This document shows, in pieces, positions 8,545 to 17,541 of a stretch of DNA of 64,000 nucleotides (the stretch's first letter is position 1; every line of letters starts with the position of its first letter). The notes under the pieces are model-generated. The model worked only from the letters and a program-made list of their open reading frames with translations, did not search any database and had not been told where the DNA came from. The translations under genes and the position numbers were made by a program. Source of the DNA: Myxococcota bacterium (lineage in GTDB: Bacteria > Myxococcota_A > Bradymonadia > UBA7976 > UBA1532); the NCBI GenBank assembly GCA_023150895.1, contig JAKLJY010000010.1, positions 29,762 to 93,761 on the forward strand. Reading direction: 5' to 3'.

Positions 8545-9239
8545 AAAAAGTCTACGAAAATGCGGAGGCGGCGCTCTTCGACGTGAAGGACGGGGCGAGC
8601 CTGATGTCCGGCGGATTCGGCCTCTGTGGCAACGCCGAGAACTCCATCCGCGAGCTCGCGCGCAAGGGCGTCAAGGACCTCACGGTCGTCAGCAACAACT
8701 GTGGCAACGCCGGCAAGGGTCTGGCGATGCTGCTGAAGAACCGGCAGGTCAAGACGGTCATCGCCAGCTTCATCGGCGGCAATCCGGACCTTCAGCAGCA
8801 GATGCTCGCCGGCGAGGTCGAGGTGCAGCTCAACCCGCAGGGCACCCTCGCCGAGCGCATCCGGGCCGGCGGCGCGGGCATCGGCGGCTTCTTCACCCCG
8901 ACGGGCGTCGGCACCGTCGTCGCCGAGGGCAAAGAAGAGCGTGTCATCGACGGCAAGCGGTACATCTTCGAGAAGCCGCTCACCGCGGACTTCGCGATCA
9001 TCCGGGCCCGGTACGGCGACGCCTACGGCAACCTGCGTTTCTACCGGACGGCCCGCAACTTCAGCCCGCTCATGGCGATGGCCGCGCGCGTGACGGTCGC
9101 GGAGGTCGACGAACTCGTCCCGGTCGGGGCGCTCGATCCGGACGACATCCACCTGCCGGGCATTTTCGTGCAGCGCATCTATCGCGGCACGGACTACGAA
9201 AACCCCATCGAGAACCGGACGGTCCGGCCCCGGGCCTGA
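8541..9239 (+). CDS. 3-oxoacid CoA-transferase, subunit A
   Basis: This is the A subunit of a class I CoA-transferase, which moves CoA between succinyl-CoA (or acetyl-CoA) and a 3-oxoacid. The 232-residue protein has the glycine-rich SGGFGLCGN motif near residue 20, VVSNNCG, the FIGGN segment and FTPTGVGT. The GTG start overlaps the aminotransferase stop. The matching B subunit gene lies next to it but on the opposite strand, facing this gene, instead of downstream in the same operon. Confidence 0.9.
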   Translation: MKKVYENAEAALFDVKDGASLMSGGFGLCGNAENSIRELARKGVKDLTVVSNNCGNAGKGLAMLLKNRQVKTVIASFIGGNPDLQQQMLAGEVEVQLNPQGTLAERIRAGGAGIGGFFTPTGVGTVVAEGKEERVIDGKRYIFEKPLTADFAIIRARYGDAYGNLRFYRTARNFSPLMAMAARVTVAEVDELVPVGALDPDDIHLPGIFVQRIYRGTDYENPIENRTVRPRA

Positions 9240-9262
9240 CGGGGCCCCGAGGGCATCGACCC

Positions 9263-9889
9263 TCAGAGCAGGGGGGCGCCGGTGGCCGCCTGCACCTGCT
9301 CGCGCGTCACGCCGGCCGCGCACTCGACGAGCTTGAAGCCGTCCGGGGTCACGTCGATCGTCGCGAGGTCGGTGATGACCCGGTTCACGCAGCCCTGACC
9401 CGTCAGGGGCAGCACGCATTTGTCGAGGAGCTTGCTCTCGCCGGCCTTGTTGGTGTGCTGCATGAGCACGACCACCCGCTTCGCCCCGCTGACGAGGTCC
9501 ATGGCGCCGCCCATGCCATTGACGCGCGCCCCGGGGACCATCCAGTTGGCGAGATCCCCCGTCGCGCTGACCTCCATCCCGCCGAGGATCGCGAGGTCGA
9601 CGTGGCCGCCGCGGATCATGGCGAAGCTCTGCGCGCTGTCGAACACACTGCCGCCGGGGATGATGGTGACCGTCTCCTTGCCGGCGTTGATGATCTGGGC
9701 GTCTTCCTCGCCTTCGAGGGGATAGGGGCCCATGCCGAGCAGCCCGTTCTCGCTGTGCAGCAGGATCTCCATCCCCTCGGGTACGTAGTTGGCGACCAGG
9801 GTCGGGATGCCGATGCCCAGGTTCACGATGAATCCGTCCTGAAGTTCCCGGGCCGCGGCCTGGGCCATCTCTTCGCGGGTGCGCGCCAT
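9263..9889 (-). CDS. 3-oxoacid CoA-transferase, subunit B
   Basis: This is the catalytic B subunit of the class I CoA-transferase. The 208-residue protein carries the active-site glutamate in HSENGLLG, preceded by NLGIGIPTLV, and then GGHVDLAILGGMEVS and NWMVPG. Its 3' end faces the 3' end of the A subunit gene across 23 bases. Its 5' end is divergent from queA, 49 bases away. Because the two subunits assemble into one enzyme, separate promoters must keep their levels matched. Confidence 0.92.
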   Translation of the reverse strand: MARTREEMAQAAARELQDGFIVNLGIGIPTLVANYVPEGMEILLHSENGLLGMGPYPLEGEEDAQIINAGKETVTIIPGGSVFDSAQSFAMIRGGHVDLAILGGMEVSATGDLANWMVPGARVNGMGGAMDLVSGAKRVVVLMQHTNKAGESKLLDKCVLPLTGQGCVNRVITDLATIDVTPDGFKLVECAAGVTREQVQAATGAPLL

Positions 9890-9900
9890 CGCTCGCTCCG

Positions 9901-9929
9901 TTGCAGTTCTGCGGGGGCGCCACTATCCT
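9901..9929 (+). promoter_or_regulatory. Candidate promoter of queA (predicted leaderless)
   Basis: TTGCAG (9901-9906), a 17-base spacer, then TATCCT (9924-9929). The -10 box ends nine bases before the queA ATG at 9939, so transcription should begin at about the first base of the coding sequence. No Shine-Dalgarno is visible upstream of the ATG. Confidence 0.55.
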
Positions 9930-9938
9930 GCGCCGCCC

Positions 9939-11003
9939 ATGTGGCGGCAAGACTATCAGTTCGAGTTGCCCGAGTCGCTCATCGCGCGCCGCCCGCCCGT
10001 CGTTCGCGGGGACAGCCGCCTGATGTCGCTGCCGGGTGAGCGCGGGGCACCGGAGATCCTGCCCTTCGAGCGCCTGATCGACGCCTTCCGGGGCGACGAG
10101 GTGCTCGTCCTCAACGATACTCGCGTCATCCCGGCGCGCGTTCGGGGGCGCAAGGCGAGCGGCGGTGCGGTCGAACTCTTCGTGGTCGACCTGCTCGGCA
10201 CGGATGTCGAACGCGGCGAGGCCCCTGAGGCCTTCGCGGGCCCCCGCCGGGTCGAGGCGCTGTTGCGGGGCAAGCGTTTGTCCCCGGGAACGCGGCTCGT
10301 CCTGCCGGGCGCAGACGATGCGGTCGTCGTCGGGCCGCACGGGGAAGGGACGTTCGCCGTCGACCTGACCCTCCCGGGCATCGGGGACGTCTTCGCGTGG
10401 CTCGAAGCCGTCGGCGAAATGCCCTTGCCGCCCTACCTCGACCGACCGGCGGACGAAGCGGACCGGACGCGCTATCAGACCGTCTTCGCGCGCGCCCCCG
10501 GCGCCGTCGCCGCCCCGACGGCCGGACTCCACTTCACGGACGCCCTGCTCGACGCGCTCCGGGCGAAAGGGGTGGCGGTGACGACGATCACCCTGCACGT
10601 CGGGCTCGGTACGTTCCTGCCCGTGCGGGTCGATGACCTCGACGCGCATGTCATGCATGAAGAACGCTACGACGTGCCGCTGTCGACCCGGGCGGCCCTC
10701 GCGAGCGGTCGACCGGTGGTGGCGGTCGGGACGACGGTCGTCCGGGCGCTCGAGAGCTTCGCGCGGGACCCCGAGGCCCGCTCGACCCGCATCTTCATCC
10801 GACCCGGGTTCGAGTTCCGGATCGTCGACGGGCTCGTCACCAACTTTCACCTGCCCGAGAGCACGCTCCTGATGCTCGTCGGGGCGTTCGCCGGGCGCGA
10901 ACGCGTGCTCGACGCCTACGCGCGCGCCGTGCAGGCGCAGATGCGCTTCTTCAGCTACGGAGACGCCATGCTCTTGCGTCGACCGGGGGGCCGATGGACC
11001 TGA
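9939..11003 (+). CDS. queA: S-adenosylmethionine:tRNA ribosyltransferase-isomerase
   Basis: QueA transfers and isomerises the ribose of SAM onto 7-aminomethyl-7-deazaguanine in tRNA, making epoxyqueuosine. The 354-residue protein shows the family blocks YxFELPESLIARRP at the start, LVLNDTRVIPARV, MPLPPYL, the long block around TAGLHFT, LHVGLGTF, and NFHLPESTLLMLVGAFAG near the end. The ATG at 9939 gives the standard N-terminus. It overlaps tgt by ten bases, pairing the two queuosine genes. Confidence 0.95.
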   Translation: MWRQDYQFELPESLIARRPPVVRGDSRLMSLPGERGAPEILPFERLIDAFRGDEVLVLNDTRVIPARVRGRKASGGAVELFVVDLLGTDVERGEAPEAFAGPRRVEALLRGKRLSPGTRLVLPGADDAVVVGPHGEGTFAVDLTLPGIGDVFAWLEAVGEMPLPPYLDRPADEADRTRYQTVFARAPGAVAAPTAGLHFTDALLDALRAKGVAVTTITLHVGLGTFLPVRVDDLDAHVMHEERYDVPLSTRAALASGRPVVAVGTTVVRALESFARDPEARSTRIFIRPGFEFRIVDGLVTNFHLPESTLLMLVGAFAGRERVLDAYARAVQAQMRFFSYGDAMLLRRPGGRWT

Positions 11004-12115
11004 ATTTCACGCTCGAGGCCCGCTGCCCCGAGACCGAGGCCCGGTTGGGCCGCTTTCGTACGACGCACAACGAGGTCGAGACGCCGCAGTTCATGCCGGT
11101 CGGCACGGTCGGCTCGGTCAAGTCGCTCGACCCGCGGGACCTCACCGACCTCGGCGCGACGGTCATCCTCGGCAACACCTATCACCTGGGCATCCGTCCC
11201 GGCGTGCCGACGCTCGAGGCGCTCGGCGGCATGCACACGATGGCTGCGTGGCCGCGGTCGATCCTGACGGACAGCGGCGGCTTTCAGATTCTGTCGCTGA
11301 CGAACCTGCGCAAGATCACCGAAGAGGGCGTGCAGTTTCGCAATCACATCGACGGCGGTTTGCTCGACCTGACGCCGGAGCTCTCCCTGCGCATTCAGGC
11401 GGCCATCGGCAGCGACATCGCGATGGTGCTCGACCACCTGGCGCCCTCCAACAGCCCGCGGGCCGTCGTGGAAGAAGCCATGGGGCGGACGACCCGGTGG
11501 GCGCTGCGCAGCCTGGCGGCGCGTACGCGGCCGGATCAGGCGCTCTTCGCCATCGTGCAGGGCGGCGTCGACCTCGAACTGCGGCAACGCCACGTCGAAG
11601 AACTCTGCGCCCACCCGTTCGACGGCTTCGCGGTCGGCGGCCTCGCGGTCGGCGAGTCGATCCCCCAGATGTACGAAACGCTGGCCTTCACCGCGCCGAA
11701 GTTGCCGGTCGACAAACCCCGATACCTGATGGGCGTCGGCACACCGCAGGACCTCGTCGAGGGCGTCGCCCGGGGCATCGACCTCTTCGACTGCGTGATG
11801 CCGACGCGCAACGCGCGCAAGGGCGGCCTCTTCGTCGACGGCGGGCGGCGGAAGATCAACCTGAACAACGCCCGGTTCAAGGACGACCGGGGCCCCCTCG
11901 ACCCCACCTGCACCTGTTACACGTGCCGGACGTTCTCCGCGGGTTATCTGCGGCACCTGCTCGTGGCGAAGGAGCTGCTCGTCTATCGGCTCCTTTCCAT
12001 CCACAACCTCCATATCTATCTGGAACTCATGCGGAATCTGCGCGCGGCCCTGCGGGAGGGGCGCTTCGCGGCCTTCCGACGGGAGTGGTGGGCCGGCGTC
12101 CCCGCCAAGGGTTGA
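10994..12115 (+). CDS. tgt: Queuine/preQ1 tRNA-ribosyltransferase
   Basis: This enzyme exchanges guanine 34 of GUN-anticodon tRNAs for preQ1. The 373-residue protein contains TPQFMPVGTVG, the catalytic aspartate in ILTDSGGFQ, the second active-site aspartate in LFDCVMPTRNAR, GGLAVGE, and the zinc site CTCYTC followed by the family's histidine near IHNL. It lies immediately after queA with a ten-base overlap; together they perform consecutive steps of queuosine synthesis. Its TGA stop lies within the -35 box of the next promoter. Confidence 0.95.
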   Translation: MDLNFTLEARCPETEARLGRFRTTHNEVETPQFMPVGTVGSVKSLDPRDLTDLGATVILGNTYHLGIRPGVPTLEALGGMHTMAAWPRSILTDSGGFQILSLTNLRKITEEGVQFRNHIDGGLLDLTPELSLRIQAAIGSDIAMVLDHLAPSNSPRAVVEEAMGRTTRWALRSLAARTRPDQALFAIVQGGVDLELRQRHVEELCAHPFDGFAVGGLAVGESIPQMYETLAFTAPKLPVDKPRYLMGVGTPQDLVEGVARGIDLFDCVMPTRNARKGGLFVDGGRRKINLNNARFKDDRGPLDPTCTCYTCRTFSAGYLRHLLVAKELLVYRLLSIHNLHIYLELMRNLRAALREGRFAAFRREWWAGVPAKG

Positions 12116-12140
12116 CCCCCGGGGGGGCTTGTGCTAACAC
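12112..12140 (+). promoter_or_regulatory. Candidate promoter of the yajC-secD-secF operon
   Basis: TTGACC (12112-12117), a 17-base spacer ending in TG-C (extended -10), then TAACAC (12135-12140). It overlaps the tgt stop codon and would give a leader of about 34 bases carrying a GGAG ribosome-binding site before the TTG start of yajC. Confidence 0.55.
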
Positions 12141-12180
12141 GCGCCGAATTTTTGCGCGCCGAGCGCGCCGGAGTGTTGCC

Positions 12181-12540
12181 TTGAACGAGCTTCTGCTCAG
12201 TGTGATCGCTCAGGATCCCGCCGCGCCGCCGGGGTGCGCCCAGGCCGCCAGCCCGCTGTTCATGATGGTGGTGGTCTTCGGCATCTTCTACATGCTGGTC
12301 ATCCGCCCCCAGCAGAAGCAGCTCAAGGAGCACCGCCTCAAGCTCAGCCGGCTCAAGAAGGGCGACGAGGTCGTCACCGCGGGGGGCCTCATCGGCACCA
12401 TCTCGGCGCTGACCGACACCATCCTGACCCTCGAGGTCGCCGACAAGGTGCGCGTGCGCGTCCTGCGCAGCCAGATCGCCAATCTGCTCAGCGAGGCCCC
12501 CGCCGAGGGCGGCGCTTCGACCGCCGAGAAGGGGAAGTAG
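12181..12540 (+). CDS. yajC: Preprotein translocase subunit YajC
   Basis: YajC is a small inner-membrane partner of the SecDF complex. The 119-residue protein has one transmembrane segment (PLFMMVVVFGIFYMLVI), the family motif RPQQKQLKEH directly after it, and the conserved KKGDEVVTAGGLIGTI block. A TTG start at 12181 is used, with GGAG about eight bases upstream; no in-frame ATG or GTG lies close by. It is followed by secD after three bases. Confidence 0.93.
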   Translation: MNELLLSVIAQDPAAPPGCAQAASPLFMMVVVFGIFYMLVIRPQQKQLKEHRLKLSRLKKGDEVVTAGGLIGTISALTDTILTLEVADKVRVRVLRSQIANLLSEAPAEGGASTAEKGK

Positions 12541-12543
12541 CCC

Positions 12544-14406
12544 ATGGATCGTCAGTGGAAGTGGAAGTTCATCGGCGCGCTGCTCCTGACGGCCCTGTCC
12601 GTCGCGATGCTCGTTCCGACCTGGGCCGGCGTCACGTCCGAGGGCGAGTCGCACCTGCCCAAGTGGTACACGGACGTCTTCAGCCAGAAGCTCGTCCTCG
12701 GCCTCGACCTGCAGGGTGGCATCCACCTGCAGTACAAGGTCGACGTGCCCGAGGCCCTCGGCCGCAAGGCACAGAATCTCGCCGGCAACCTCGAGGACGC
12801 CCTCTCGAGCGAAGCGAGCGTGAAGGCCAAGGCCACGACGCCCGGCGGCACGACGCTCGATGAAGCCACGACGATCATCCTGACGTTCGAGAAGCCGGAA
12901 GACACGGCCAAGCTCGACCAGGCGTTCATGAACAAGCACGCCCCCGAGCATGTGATCACGAGCACGGACGGCGCCGTGGTGACCCTGGGCATGGCCTCGG
13001 ACGCCCTGCGCAGCTTCCAGCAGCTCGCCCTCGAGAAGGCCATCGAGACGGTCGAGCGCCGGATCAACGAGTTCGGCGTTGCCGAAAGCAGCGTGACCCG
13101 CCGCGGTGACTCGGAGATCGTCGTGCAGATCCCCGGTGTGAAGGAGTCCGAGTTCGCCGCCGCGAAAGAAAAGCTCTCGCAGACCGGTCAGCTCCGCTTC
13201 CAGATCGTCGACCGCGCCGGCTGGAGCGACTTCTTCAACAAGGTCTCGGCCCGCGAGCCGGACAAGAAGAACTGGCCCGCGGACCTCAAGCCCGAGTTGC
13301 AGGCGCACGTCGTCTCGACCATCGGCGGCATCCGCTCCACGAGCCGCGAGATCCTCGAGTACATGGTCAAGGGGCAGGTCGACGACGAGCACATCGTCGG
13401 CTTCCAGGAGTACTGGACGAGCCCCAAGGACCGCACGCTCGAGGAGATCGAGTCGCTGACGCCCGAGCAGGAGAAGCTGCTCGCGAAGGCGAAGTTCAGC
13501 CCCGACGCCTCGGTCGTGAAGGGCTACCAGGTCAAGTACATGTTCAAGAAGGCGGGCATGTCCGGCGAGAACGTCGAGCGCGCCTCGGTCGGCTATGACC
13601 AGTACAACCGCCCCGAGGTGAACATGGAGTTCTCCAAGGTCGACGCGGACGCCTTCTACGAGATGACCAAGAAGTACACGCAGCAGCAGATGGCCATCAT
13701 GATCGACGACGTCGTCTTCAGCGACCCGAACATCAAGGAGCCCATCCCCGGCGGCCGCGTGCGCATCGAACTCGGCTCGTCCTTCGGCATGCAGGCGCAG
13801 AAGGAGGCCAACGCCCTCGTCGCCGTGTTGCGCTCCGGCGCGCTGCAGGCCCCGCTGCGCAAGGTCTACGACAGCCAGATCGGCCCGACGCTCGGCGCCG
13901 ACTCCATCGAGGACGGCAAGATGTCGGTCATGGTGGGCTTCGCCGGCGTCGCCCTCTTCATGATCCTCTACTACGGCTTCTCCGGGGTCGTCGCCAACAT
14001 CGCCCTGGCGTTCAACGTCCTCTTCACCCTCGCCCTGATGTCGGCCTTCGGCGCCACGCTGACGCTGCCCGGCATCGCCGGCATCGTGCTCACGGTCGGT
14101 ATGGCCGTCGATGCGAACGTGCTGATCTACGAGCGCATCCGAGAAGAACTGCGGCAGAACGTCGGCGTGCGCACCGCCATCAAACGCGGCTACGACATGG
14201 CCCTCTCGTCCATCGTCGACGCCAACCTGACGACGGTCATCGCCGGTCTCGTGCTCTACCAGTACGGCTCCGGCCCGGTCCGTGGCTTCGCGGTCACCCT
14301 GAACATCGGCATCCTGGCCTCCATGTTCACGGCGCTCGTGCTGACCCGTCTCATCTTCGAGTGGAAGTACTTCCGCGGCGCCGAGCCGGCGGCCATGAGC
14401 GTCTGA
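12544..14406 (+). CDS. secD: Protein translocase subunit SecD
   Basis: SecD and SecF form the proton-driven accessory complex that pulls exported proteins through SecYEG on the periplasmic side. The 620-residue protein has an N-terminal membrane segment, then the D1 motif GLDLQGGIHLQY, a periplasmic head of about 400 residues, and five C-terminal membrane segments from about residue 460. That last part includes the D4-like VGMAVDANVLIYERIREEL, with the conserved Asp-Asn. Length and order are typical. It follows yajC closely and precedes secF by 12 bases. Confidence 0.96.
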   Translation: MDRQWKWKFIGALLLTALSVAMLVPTWAGVTSEGESHLPKWYTDVFSQKLVLGLDLQGGIHLQYKVDVPEALGRKAQNLAGNLEDALSSEASVKAKATTPGGTTLDEATTIILTFEKPEDTAKLDQAFMNKHAPEHVITSTDGAVVTLGMASDALRSFQQLALEKAIETVERRINEFGVAESSVTRRGDSEIVVQIPGVKESEFAAAKEKLSQTGQLRFQIVDRAGWSDFFNKVSAREPDKKNWPADLKPELQAHVVSTIGGIRSTSREILEYMVKGQVDDEHIVGFQEYWTSPKDRTLEEIESLTPEQEKLLAKAKFSPDASVVKGYQVKYMFKKAGMSGENVERASVGYDQYNRPEVNMEFSKVDADAFYEMTKKYTQQQMAIMIDDVVFSDPNIKEPIPGGRVRIELGSSFGMQAQKEANALVAVLRSGALQAPLRKVYDSQIGPTLGADSIEDGKMSVMVGFAGVALFMILYYGFSGVVANIALAFNVLFTLALMSAFGATLTLPGIAGIVLTVGMAVDANVLIYERIREELRQNVGVRTAIKRGYDMALSSIVDANLTTVIAGLVLYQYGSGPVRGFAVTLNIGILASMFTALVLTRLIFEWKYFRGAEPAAMSV

Positions 14407-14418
14407 GGAGGCACGACC

Positions 14419-15585
14419 GTGGAAATCTTCAAAGGCAAAACGCACCACGACTTCGTCGGCAACCTGCCGAAGTTCAGCGTCTTCAGCGGGGCGCTCGTCC
14501 TCGCGACCATTCTGCTCGTCACGTTCAAGGGCCTGAACTTCGGCATCGAGTTCGCCGGCGGCTCCGAGGCCCTCGCGGCCTTCACGCAGCCGACGCCGGT
14601 GGACGACATCCGCGCGGTGACGAACGAGGTCGGTCTCGACCAGCCCGAAATCGTCCGGTACGGCTTCCAGGACGAGGGCCGGTACTTCATCCGCAGCCGC
14701 ACGCGCAGCCTGTTGGCGCCGGCCGAGATCGACAAGGTCAAGGCCGCGGTCGTCGCCAAACACGGCGAGCCGAAGATCTGGGACGCTTCCGATGAAACGG
14801 GCGAGCAGATCCGGGTTCGCTTCGAAACGACGGTCACGAAGGACGAGCTCCAGGCGTCGGCGGCCGAGTCCGGCATCGCCGGCATCACGGTCGGCGTGCA
14901 GTCGCAGGGCGCCAACCCCATCTACCTGCTGCAGATGCCCAGCATCCGGCAGCGCCTCGCCGTGGCGTTCAAGGCCAAGTTCGGCGAGACGTTCCGCGAG
15001 ATCGAGCGCATGGAGTCCGTCGGCTCGGCCGTCGGCAGCCAGATGCGCGAGCAGGGGGCGCTCTCGCTCCTCTACGCGATGCTCGGCATCCTCCTCTACG
15101 TCGCGTTCCGCTTCGACGCGCGCTTCGGCCCGGGCGCCATCGTGTCACTGCTCCACGACGTCACGATCACGGTCGGCGCGTTCGCCCTCTTCGGCTGGGA
15201 GTTCAACCTGCAGATCGTCGCCGCCCTCCTGGCCATCCTGGGCTACTCGGTGAACGACACCGTGGTCATCTACGACCGCATTCGTGAGATCTCGAACAAC
15301 TCCACCGGCAAGACGATGGGCCAGATCATCAACCAGGCCATCAACGAGTGCATGTCCCGGACGATCATCACCTCCGCGGTGACGTTGGTCTCGGTGCTCG
15401 CGATCCTGATCTTCGGCGGCGCGGTGACCCGCGGCTTTGCCGCCGCGATGACCATCGGCATGATCTCCGGCGTCTACTCGACCATCGCCATCGCGGCGAG
15501 CGTGACGATGGTCATCGATCGGTACTTCGCCAAGAACGCGTCCGCCGCGCCGGCCGCCAAGCCCGCGGGCGCCGCACGGCCCTGA
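14419..15585 (+). CDS. secF: Protein translocase subunit SecF
   Basis: Partner of SecD. The 388-residue protein uses a GTG start preceded by GAGGAGG. It has one N-terminal membrane segment, the motif GLNFGIEFAGG, a periplasmic domain longer than in Escherichia coli (about residues 45-215), and five further membrane segments with YSVNDTVVIYDRIRE. The C-terminus is Ala/Pro-rich. Genes yajC, secD and secF form one operon here. Confidence 0.95.
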   Translation: MEIFKGKTHHDFVGNLPKFSVFSGALVLATILLVTFKGLNFGIEFAGGSEALAAFTQPTPVDDIRAVTNEVGLDQPEIVRYGFQDEGRYFIRSRTRSLLAPAEIDKVKAAVVAKHGEPKIWDASDETGEQIRVRFETTVTKDELQASAAESGIAGITVGVQSQGANPIYLLQMPSIRQRLAVAFKAKFGETFREIERMESVGSAVGSQMREQGALSLLYAMLGILLYVAFRFDARFGPGAIVSLLHDVTITVGAFALFGWEFNLQIVAALLAILGYSVNDTVVIYDRIREISNNSTGKTMGQIINQAINECMSRTIITSAVTLVSVLAILIFGGAVTRGFAAAMTIGMISGVYSTIAIAASVTMVIDRYFAKNASAAPAAKPAGAARP

Positions 15586-15593
15586 GCCGCGCG

Positions 15594-17318
15594 ATGCGCC
15601 CGACCGGCGGTCCCTGGCAGGTTCGCGTGCCCGACGGGCCGCTCGTGGAGGCCCTCAGCCTCGAGCTCGGGCTCCCGACGTTCGTCTCGCAGGTGCTCGC
15701 GGCGCGCGGCTTCGCGAACGCCGAGTCCGCGGCCCGCCACCTCCGGGCGGACCTGCGCGAGATGCCTGCGCCCTCGCGCCTGCTCGACTGCGAGAAGGGC
15801 GCGCGTCGCCTGGCGCTGGCGATCCAGCGGCGGGAGCGTATCGTCGTGTATGGCGACTACGACGTCGACGGGGTGACGAGCACCGCGCTCTTGCAGCTCT
15901 TCTTCCAGAACGAGCTCGGCTATCCCATCGGCGCCTACATTCCCCATCGCATGCGCGAGGGGTACGGCCTCAACCGGGAGGCCATCACACGGCTCGCCTC
16001 AGAGGGCGCGGAACTCCTGCTGACGGTGGACAATGGCTCGGCGGCGCTCGAGGAGATCGCGCACGCCCGTGCGCTCGGGCTCGACGTCATCGTCATCGAC
16101 CACCATCAGGTCGCAGACCCCGAGCCGGACGCCACGGCCCACCTCAACCCGCACCGGCGCGCGTGCGGGTTTCCAGAAAAGGTGCTCGCCGCCGTCGGCG
16201 TCGCGTTCTACCTGATCGTCGAGTTGCGGCGGGTGCTGCGCGAGGCGGGGCACTTCGCCGGCCGGCCGGAGCCGCGGCCGGACCGCTACCTCGACCTCGT
16301 CGCGCTCGGGACGGTCGCCGACGTGGCCCCGCTCACGGGCGTCAACCGGGCGCTCGTCCGGCAAGGGATCGAACTCTTGCGTCAGCGGCCCCGGATCGGC
16401 TTGCGCGCCCTGCTCGAGGCGGCCCGCATCGACCCCGGGGCGGTGACCGCCCGGGACCTCGGCTTCAAACTCGGACCCCGGATCAACGCCGCGGGCCGGA
16501 TGGACGACGCGACGCGCGGGCTCACCCTGCTGACGACCGAAGACCCGGCGGTCGCCAGTGCCCTTGCGGCCCTGGTCGAGGCCCAGAACGACGAGCGACG
16601 ACAGGTCGAACAGGAGATGACGCAGGCCGCCATGGCACGGGTCGAGGCACTCGGGCGGGACATGCCGCCGGCGTTGGTGCTCTGGGATGAGACCTGGCAC
16701 CCGGGCGTCGTCGGCATCGTGGCCGCGCGGCTCGTCGATCGCTTTCAGCGGCCGGCCGTCCTGCTCGCCTGGGATGGAGCGCACTTCAAGGGCAGCGCCC
16801 GCAGCGTGCGCGGAATCCACCTGAAGGAGACGCTCGACCGTTGCGGTGCCGATCTCGTGCGGTGGGGTGGTCATGCCGCCGCCGCCGGCGTCACCGTCAC
16901 GGCCGAACGTGTCTCGGCATTTGCGGCTGCGTTCGCCGCCGTGATCCTCGAGGGCGGCGCCGGCGACGCACCCGGGGGCCCGGTCGTCGATGCAGTCGCG
17001 CCGCTCGGCGCGCTCGACTCGCTCTCCGTCCATCACCTCGAGCGCCTCGGTCCGTTCGGCGAGCAGAACCCTGCGCCGATGATCCTCGTGCCCTCCGTGC
17101 TCGGCCGGACGCGACTGCTCTCCGGCGCGCATCTCAAGCTCGAACTCAGCCCCGCGGACGTCCCGCGCGAGGCCCTCGGCTGGGGAATGGGTGAGGCCGA
17201 GGCGCTGTGCAAGGGGCCCGTCGACCTCCTGTGTACCCCCGAGGTGGAGACCTACCGTGGCCGGCGACGCGTGGTGCTTCGATTGCACGATGTCCGCCCG
17301 GCGGCTGCGCTGGCCTGA
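15594..17318 (+). CDS. recJ: Single-stranded-DNA-specific exonuclease RecJ
   Basis: RecJ degrades single-stranded DNA 5' to 3' in recombination and repair. The 574-residue protein contains the DHH phosphoesterase motifs in order: VVYGDYDVDGVTST, TVDNGS, IDHHQ and LGTVADVAPL. A DHHA1 domain with KGSARSV and GGHAAAAG follows, then the OB-like C-terminal region. The ATG at 15594 lies eight bases after secF; the frame runs further upstream but inside secF. Length agrees with the family. Confidence 0.95.
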   Translation: MRPTGGPWQVRVPDGPLVEALSLELGLPTFVSQVLAARGFANAESAARHLRADLREMPAPSRLLDCEKGARRLALAIQRRERIVVYGDYDVDGVTSTALLQLFFQNELGYPIGAYIPHRMREGYGLNREAITRLASEGAELLLTVDNGSAALEEIAHARALGLDVIVIDHHQVADPEPDATAHLNPHRRACGFPEKVLAAVGVAFYLIVELRRVLREAGHFAGRPEPRPDRYLDLVALGTVADVAPLTGVNRALVRQGIELLRQRPRIGLRALLEAARIDPGAVTARDLGFKLGPRINAAGRMDDATRGLTLLTTEDPAVASALAALVEAQNDERRQVEQEMTQAAMARVEALGRDMPPALVLWDETWHPGVVGIVAARLVDRFQRPAVLLAWDGAHFKGSARSVRGIHLKETLDRCGADLVRWGGHAAAAGVTVTAERVSAFAAAFAAVILEGGAGDAPGGPVVDAVAPLGALDSLSVHHLERLGPFGEQNPAPMILVPSVLGRTRLLSGAHLKLELSPADVPREALGWGMGEAEALCKGPVDLLCTPEVETYRGRRRVVLRLHDVRPAAALA

Positions 17319-17327
17319 GGGGCGGCG

Positions 17328-17522
17328 GTGGGTCGGTATGGTTCCCGGCTGGAGGGCAGGCGGCAGGCCGGTTCGCCCCCGAGCCGCCGCTCCCTCGTCG
17401 GTCGGATCGTCGCGGCCGTCCTGCTCCTCCTGGGTGTCCTGGTTCTGCGCGCGATCCTGGACGGCAGCGGTGGGGCCGGGCTGGCCAACTTCTTCGGGAC
17501 GCCGACCGAATTGCGAAAATGA
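17328..17522 (+). CDS. Small predicted membrane protein
   Basis: A 64-residue protein with a basic N-terminus (nine Arg/Lys in the first 26 residues), one transmembrane segment (IVAAVLLLLGVLVLRAIL) and a short polar tail. The GTG start lies nine bases after the recJ stop with GGCGG just before it. The topology is probably N-in. No family is recognised. Its TGA stop forms the first bases of a palindrome that looks like an operator for the next gene. Confidence 0.5.
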   Translation: MGRYGSRLEGRRQAGSPPSRRSLVGRIVAAVLLLLGVLVLRAILDGSGGAGLANFFGTPTELRK

Positions 17523-17534
17523 CGCACTGCGTCA
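17520..17534. promoter_or_regulatory. Perfect palindrome TGACGC-ACT-GCGTCA (candidate operator 1)
   Basis: Six-base arms TGACGC and GCGTCA are exact reverse complements around a three-base centre. A second copy with one changed base starts 32 bases downstream, about three helical turns away. The spacing and position before a small gene fit a dimeric repressor or activator binding twice on one DNA face. The binding protein is not identified here. Confidence 0.55.
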
Positions 17535-17541
17535 ATTGCGC

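Noticed and set aside
9240..9262. GC-rich palindrome GGGGCCCC between the convergent CoA-transferase genes as a bidirectional terminator
   Set aside because: Too short and without a T-tract on either side; cannot be supported as a terminator.
8448..10850. Minus-strand open frame (800 codons) across the CoA-transferase and queA genes
   Set aside because: Composition is Arg/Asp-rich without motifs and it conflicts with four recognised genes.
12016..14763. Minus-strand open frame (915 codons) opposite yajC and secD
   Set aside because: The plus strand carries unmistakable YajC and SecD; the minus frame is Asp/Leu-rich with no domain.
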